From: Himantopus leucocephalus
Lineage: Eukaryota; Chordata; Aves; Charadriiformes; Recurvirostridae
Assembly (NCBI GenBank): GCA_003993805.1
Contig: RSEF01000001.1
Coordinates: 60,697,082 to 60,761,081, forward strand
Reading direction: 5' to 3'
Length of the DNA stretch: 64,000 nt
Positions 60,301 through 64,000 of this stretch are shown in pieces. The translations under genes were made by a program, and so were the position numbers. Each line of letters begins with the position of its first letter. Position 1 is the stretch's first letter. Under the pieces are notes generated by a model that was not told the DNA's origin, did no database searches, and worked only from the letters and a program-made list of their open reading frames with translations.

Positions 60301-62377
60301 GGCTCAGATAATCCAGCTCAGGAAGTAGTCGCAATCATTTAAGAAAAGATAAAGCACACCCCTGCGCCTTCCTTGTCCTTACAAAGGATCTCTGACCCCT
60401 ACAGATCTGCTTGCCAGATGTCTGCTGGTTCCACTCTTGAGAATTAGGAGAATTTAGGTTCTGGCCCCTACATATCCCTGAAATAGCTGCCTTGAATTTG
60501 ACAACTGAAGTTGCAAATACCTTTGCATCATCAAGGAGTGGGCTTCCTGGCTCTGAATCAATGGAATAGGGAGAGAAGCCAGCCTGGGATCCCGAGTCAG
60601 AGGCTGGAGGAGACATCAGCAGCACGTTCTGGTTGAAGTCATCTATCTTCAGATCCACATCGTTGTCAACCAGACTGCTTAGGTCAATGCCCTTCAACAG
60701 CTCTGCAAAAATCAGAGAGCATTATGTACACATTTCTTGATCCTGCATCCTGCCAGTGTCACTCAGATTGGCTCCGTCACCTGGAGTAACACTGGCCACT
60801 ATTGATGCAACGTGCATGTTATCTACCTCTGCCAAGGATAAGAAACTGCAAGAAGCATCCTGCGTCCGTGCTGACTGCCTCCCCCCCGCTGCACAGTCTC
60901 CACAACTTACTGTTTTTTTGGTTAGCCAGCTTCAGAACCATGTTCTCCTGCCTCAGCTTATGGTTGGCCTGCTGTAGGTATTTAATGTAATCAATGGCTT
61001 TTCTCAGGACTCCAGACTTGTGCATCTGCAAGGAATTAAGACGTACAGAAAGCAGTTTATATGAACAGCGTCAAAGGGTCACTCCTGCTTCTAGGGATAC
61101 CACCACACTTTGTGTCATGTGGTGATATAAAGAAAACAGTGTAAAGGACCACTCAGCAGCTGCAGAGAAACTAACAGCGGGGCACACTCTGTGGGCAAGG
61201 TATCGCACTTTGAAAGACACACAAGGACTGGGGTGTCTCAAAGATCTTGTAAAAATAGTACAATGGAAACAGATTAACATCCAAATTACAATAGAGTTCA
61301 CATCTAGGTTTCAGCCAGAAACAGTCCTTTGAAAGGACCATAGTTTTGAAATGAAGTGGCTTTCTTCTGGGATGGAACAAGCTGCTATTTGTTAACCATC
61401 GTTCACTGTTTAATTCTGAGATAAGTGGTTCTCTCTGTGCCTCAGTCCCTTGGCCATCCCTATGAAAATATTTGCTTCCAGCAGAGCTTACAAACACAAG
61501 CCCAAAGAACTATGAAGCCACTGCACTTTACCAACACTTCTAAAATGCAAGCTTCCAGTTCCACCCAGCAACAGGAGGTGACTTCACTAGTGCACGTATT
61601 TGCACGGAGGCCATGCAAAGTATCAAGAATACTATTCCCTGCTCTGCCAGCACGAGGTGAAGTGAATAGGACAACCCTGAAGACATGGTGCAAGAAAGCT
61701 TCTAGTATTTGAGCGAGCAGGAGTTTTTACAGCTCATATCTGAAGGAAACACATTGGAAAGCTCTGTAAATCCTTGTCCCTAGTGCAGTTGCACAGAAAG
61801 GAAACATAAATTAAGCAAGCTCTGGTTTGGCAGAGTTACTAAAACATCCACTTGGATATTCTACTTCGAAGGTCCATTTAAGTTAGACCTAACATAAGAA
61901 CAAACGCATAAGGTATAGCTTATTTTCAAGAAACAGTACCACCAGCATAGTAAAATAATCCTTTTATAGGTGACCTTTCCTGAATACAGTTACCCAGCCT
62001 TCCATCGCACAAGCGTTACTCAACAGTCTTATCCCAATACATGTGTGCATACTACTAACAGTCACGGGTACCCAACTGCTTCATTTGGTAGAGCAATGAG
62101 CACCTGAACACAAAGTATTTATGACACTAGATTTGCTCTTATTCCACATCTTTACCTTGGCATCTGTCCCCATGACAAGGTCCTTCAGCTCAATGATCTT
62201 GTCATTTATGGATGACCGGTAACGCTTTTCAATGATGTTGTGAGTAGTTCTCCTCTCTCCTTCTTTAGGTGGTTCTGGTTGCTTGACACCCCCAGGAACT
62301 TGTTTGATAGGCACCTTTTCTTGCCCCACCATCACCGGCATCGTGGTCAAAATGGTCCCATTGCTGCCAACGAGGGT
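48083..62377 (-). CDS. SREBF2: SREBP-2 (SREBF2), 15 coding exons in window, 5' part off the right edge
   Basis: Fifteen exons, matching human exons 5-19, join in frame with GT/AG introns and encode the last 852 residues. Human SREBP-2 has 1141, so roughly the first 290 (activation domain, exons 1-4) lie beyond position 64000. In order come the bHLH ([20 protein letters not shown], with the tyrosine that lets SREBPs bind sterol elements), the leucine zipper and a DEPD caspase-type site. Next are the first membrane span with the site-2-protease sequence DRSRILLC, a lumenal loop with the site-1-protease RxxL motif (RNML), the second span, and the SCAP-binding regulatory domain ending GGTAIAAS. 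The factor sits in ER/nuclear membranes until low sterol triggers cleavage; its N-terminus then activates cholesterol synthesis and LDL-receptor genes. No frameshift or lost key residue is seen. miR-33 lies in intron 16. Confidence 0.98.
48933..49044 (-). CDS. SREBF2: SREBF2 exon 18
   Basis: Encodes [20 protein letters not shown] and [16 protein letters not shown]. The acceptor is CCTTCCAG. The donor CAAG|GTCTGC is a weak match to consensus but is the only GT that keeps the frame into exon 19. Confidence 0.95.
49916..50101 (-). CDS. SREBF2: SREBF2 exon 17
   Basis: A 186-base phase-0 exon with acceptor CTCTTGCAG and donor CAAG|GTGATG. It encodes [20 protein letters not shown] through FRPAYRK of the SCAP-binding domain. 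Confidence 0.97.
50697..50765 (-). ncRNA. MIR33: miR-33 precursor hairpin (SREBF2 intron 16)
   Basis: A 69-base hairpin, the same length as human mir-33a, lies in the SREBF2 sense direction. The 5p arm at 50760-50740 starts GTGCATTG and matches the known mature miR-33 over 21 bases. The 3p arm near 50720-50699 starts CAATGTTTC. I pair CTGTA/TACAG at the base and most of the arms, with one G-G and two T-T mismatches. Known role: co-transcribed with SREBF2, it represses cholesterol efflux genes such as ABCA1 and fatty-acid oxidation genes, reinforcing the host gene. Its place between exons 16 and 17 is the same as in human. Confidence 0.97.
51336..51504 (-). CDS. SREBF2: SREBF2 exon 16
   Basis: The acceptor is CTCTTTCAG and the donor AAC|GTAAGA. 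It encodes [20 protein letters not shown], then [20 protein letters not shown] and a more variable end. The following intron carries miR-33. Confidence 0.96.
52064..52196 (-). CDS. SREBF2: SREBF2 exon 15
   Basis: Found by translating the frame that completes the split glycine codon of exon 14. It reads [20 protein letters not shown] and [19 protein letters not shown], matching human GPDIICRWWTSAITVAISWL and the following block. The acceptor is TTCCACAG and the donor TCAGA|GTGCGT. The longest open frame here is in another register and hides this exon. Confidence 0.96.
53540..53649 (-). CDS. SREBF2: SREBF2 exon 14
   Basis: The acceptor is TTGTTTCAG and the donor CTGG|GTAAGT. It encodes [20 protein letters not shown] and [15 protein letters not shown] decayed copy of its central 60 bases lies about 1 kb upstream in intron 13. 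Confidence 0.96.
54550..54609 (-). pseudogene. Relic duplicate of SREBF2 exon 14 in intron 13
   Basis: Sixty bases align without gaps to 53553-53612 of exon 14 with 12 mismatches by my count (80% identity). In the exon frame it reads [20 protein letters not shown] against [20 protein letters not shown]. Weaker similarity seems to continue on the exon's 5' side. No consensus donor follows it, so it is probably not spliced in. The likely origin is an old local tandem duplication. Confidence 0.8.
55196..55316 (-). CDS. SREBF2: SREBF2 exon 13
   Basis: The acceptor is CCTCTCTAG and the donor CCGTG|GTAAGT. It encodes [20 protein letters not shown], then [19 protein letters not shown]; the acidic end is variable in the family. 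Confidence 0.96.
55855..56023 (-). CDS. SREBF2: SREBF2 exon 12
   Basis: The acceptor is TTTCCCCAG and the donor CCTG|GTGAGA. It encodes [20 protein letters not shown], then [19 protein letters not shown] and [15 protein letters not shown]. Confidence 0.97.
56236..56405 (-). CDS. SREBF2: SREBF2 exon 11
   Basis: The acceptor is CCTGATGCAG and the donor GCG|GTGAGT. It starts [20 protein letters not shown] and continues [19 protein letters not shown] and [12 protein letters not shown], part of the regulatory domain. Confidence 0.97.
57388..57661 (-). CDS. SREBF2: SREBF2 exon 10
   Basis: The acceptor is TTATTTGCAG and the donor ACAG|GTAGGA. The 274-base exon encodes [20 protein letters not shown], then [20 protein letters not shown] and [20 protein letters not shown] of the SCAP-interacting region. 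Confidence 0.97.
58346..58527 (-). CDS. SREBF2: SREBF2 exon 9 (second membrane span)
   Basis: The acceptor is CCCATTGCAG and the donor ACGG|GTAAAA. It begins with the end of the lumenal loop ([10 protein letters not shown]), then a hydrophobic helix [20 protein letters not shown] and the cytosolic [18 protein letters not shown]. Confidence 0.97.
59534..59726 (-). CDS. SREBF2: SREBF2 exon 8 (first membrane span, protease sites)
   Basis: It starts with [19 protein letters not shown], containing the DEPD caspase-type site. The span [20 protein letters not shown] includes the Leu-Cys bond cut by site-2 protease in human. The loop holds GSGRNML, keeping the RxxL pattern for site-1 protease (human RSVL). 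The rest of the loop is divergent, as expected. Confidence 0.97.
60521..60702 (-). CDS. SREBF2: SREBF2 exon 7
   Basis: Encodes [20 protein letters not shown], then a serine-rich linker [20 protein letters not shown] and [11 protein letters not shown] between zipper and membrane. Acceptor TTTTTGCAG, donor AAAG|GTATTT. Confidence 0.97.
60911..61025 (-). CDS. SREBF2: SREBF2 exon 6 (helix 2 and leucine zipper)
   Basis: Encodes [20 protein letters not shown] and [18 protein letters not shown]: helix 2 of the bHLH and the leucine zipper through which the factor dimerises. Acceptor CCTTGCAG, donor AACA|GTAAGT. Confidence 0.97.
62156..62377 (-). CDS. SREBF2: SREBF2 exon 5 (basic region and helix 1)
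   Basis: A 222-base phase-0 exon beginning [20 protein letters not shown] and including [20 protein letters not shown]. The tyrosine in EKRYR replaces the arginine of ordinary bHLH proteins and allows binding to sterol regulatory elements. Acceptor GTTGTAG, donor CCAAG|GTAAAG. It is the most 5' exon visible. Confidence 0.97.
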
Positions 62378-64000
62378 CTACAACGACCATGTGCAACAAG
62401 TGTCACGAGCAATCAGCCAATTTACGTAAGGTTTACGATGGTCAAAGAAAAAGGAGTAAACAAAAGAATTATAAGGGAAAGTTGGTACAGCTCAGAGAAG
62501 AGGAGATACTCCAATTTCCTCCCATCTTCCTTAGCTGGCACAAGTATTGGCACAGCAGCACAGGAAAAGTTTGCCACTCTGCCTCCCACACTGGTCACTG
62601 CAGAGTAAGAAGATCTCTTGTTCTCCAAGAGCATCAACACACTTCCAACAATACCATGCTCTGTTCATCCACTAAATAGAGAAACAGACCAAAGCTCTTT
62701 CTTGCTCCTACAGTCCTTACACCCCAAGTGTCCAAATCCACCTTTCCCGTGGACAAATAAAGTCATCAAATCAGCAACAAGCAATGTTATTTCCAAGCTG
62801 GTAATGGCAATGTTAGAAAAGACTCAACTAATGAAAAACAAACCTTGGCTTGAGCGATGCAGTTGATTTGAATTTGATTAAAAGGAAAAAAATAGATCCT
62901 TAAGCTATAAAAATGCCTTAAGATGAGGAAACTAAGGCAAGGAGTGATATACACTGGCATGAAAAGCTCAAACTTGGGCACCTATATGTAGGACAGACCA
63001 TCTACACCAAACTAAAGCAGTACGTACTCGTGCGATAAGAAAACAAATACCACAAGAACAGTTGCACAGAGGGGCTTCTAAGACAGTTGGAGTAAAGAAG
63101 GTTTAAACTGCCTAACCCAGCAAAACAAGGCTGAGAAGGGTACACGTGTTCTCTAAAGTACACCAAGGATCAGGGAAGTGGTTATGGAGAGGAAGAGTTA
63201 TTTCTGTCAAAAGACAGACTAACATAAATGAGAATAAACTAGCTGTGAGCAACTTCAGGAACAATTTCAACTCTGAAATAGTCTTCTAATTGGGATATTA
63301 GAAATTAATTTAGTTTCATTTCAAGCTGGAACTTGACAAATAAGGGAATTTAAGTCCTACGTGTTTCCTTGGGTAATTTCCACCAAATTTCACTGTGTTC
63401 AAAATGCTTCACATATTGTGTCTCACATAGACACAATCACATAAGCGTCTGTGTGAAAGTGTCACCTAAAAGCAATCAGGTTAATTGAAGATTTTAGCCT
63501 GGCTGCTAACAAGTACATAAGAAGCCCACCGTGCTACGCAAAAGAAGTCAAAACTTAAATCCAGACTTGCAAGTTTATCCTTCCCCCAGTAAATACTTGA
63601 ACAGAGATATCTGTTCAGAATGTACAAGATCGTAATAAACGCGTCTTTGGGGGCAGAATTTTCACCGAGTTGATAAGAAGTGGAGGCCATGAAGCACAGC
63701 TGCCATCTCCAATGATTATACTGAATCCTCACTGCAAATGCCCCCTGATAAGTAGCTCAATTATTTTTCACATTCAACATACTGCTATGCGACACCAGCG
63801 AGGGGGAAAAGAAAGTTCCACAGGTATTCTGAGTGAGTTAGCTTTCAGTTTCAAGTATCTTCCAGAGGTTAAAAACTGGATGGAATTTTTAGGTCATATT
63901 CCTCTCCTTGTAATACCAGAAAAAGGTAAACAGAAACGTGCCCTTGGTCTTTGCTTACTGGCCATGGGAGCCTGCCAAAAAAGTACAATCTGTGTGTTTA
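62378..64000 (-). other. SREBF2: SREBF2 intron 4 (partial)
   Basis: The sequence from the exon 5 acceptor to the window edge is AT-richer than the left half. I see no exon-like frame with SREBP-2 similarity and no recognised repeat, so upstream exons 1-4 must lie further right. Confidence 0.75.

Overview
The window looks like bird (avian) nuclear DNA. It has intron-split genes with GT/AG junctions, CR1 retroposon remnants with the typical ATTCTATG-type 3' tail, a GC-rich background with a strong CpG island, and proteins that read clearly as vertebrate orthologues. Species cannot be told from the sequence. Three protein genes and one microRNA are supported. In order they are TNFRSF13C (BAFF receptor, + strand, complete, 3 exons), SHISA8 (+ strand, complete, 4 exons) and SREBF2 (SREBP-2, - strand, 15 exons matching human exons 5-19, with the first exons beyond the right edge). 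miR-33 sits in the SREBF2 intron matching human intron 16. As recalled, human 22q13 has the same neighbours in the same relative orientations, so this is conserved synteny seen in inverted view.

Layout: 1-8.4 kb holds no recognisable gene. 8.8-12.1 kb is TNFRSF13C. 12.1-33.4 kb is a long stretch without recognisable genes, with simple repeats and some AT-rich blocks that could be conserved regulatory DNA. 33.4-34.8 kb is a CpG island containing SHISA8 exon 1. SHISA8 intron 1 (8.1 kb) carries two Z-DNA-prone tracts that are near-perfect inverted repeats of each other, a GATA-site cluster and a degraded CR1 element. SHISA8 exons 2-4 lie at 42.9-44.35 kb. The last intron contains a 45-bp minisatellite in which nearly every unit carries a CCAAT (NF-Y-like) box. 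The SHISA8 and SREBF2 poly(A) signals face each other about 0.63 kb apart. SREBF2 fills 45.5 kb to the end of the window.

The genes do not form one pathway. TNFRSF13C is a B-cell survival receptor and SHISA8 a CKAMP-type membrane protein with a PDZ-ligand tail. SREBF2 is the sterol-regulated transcription factor for cholesterol synthesis, and its intronic miR-33 dampens cholesterol efflux genes, so host gene and microRNA act together. No unknown defence, mobile or biosynthetic system was found. The most unusual sequence-level items are the CCAAT-bearing minisatellite in an intron that is open in the exon frame, a decayed duplicate of SREBF2 exon 14, and the inverted Z-DNA pair.
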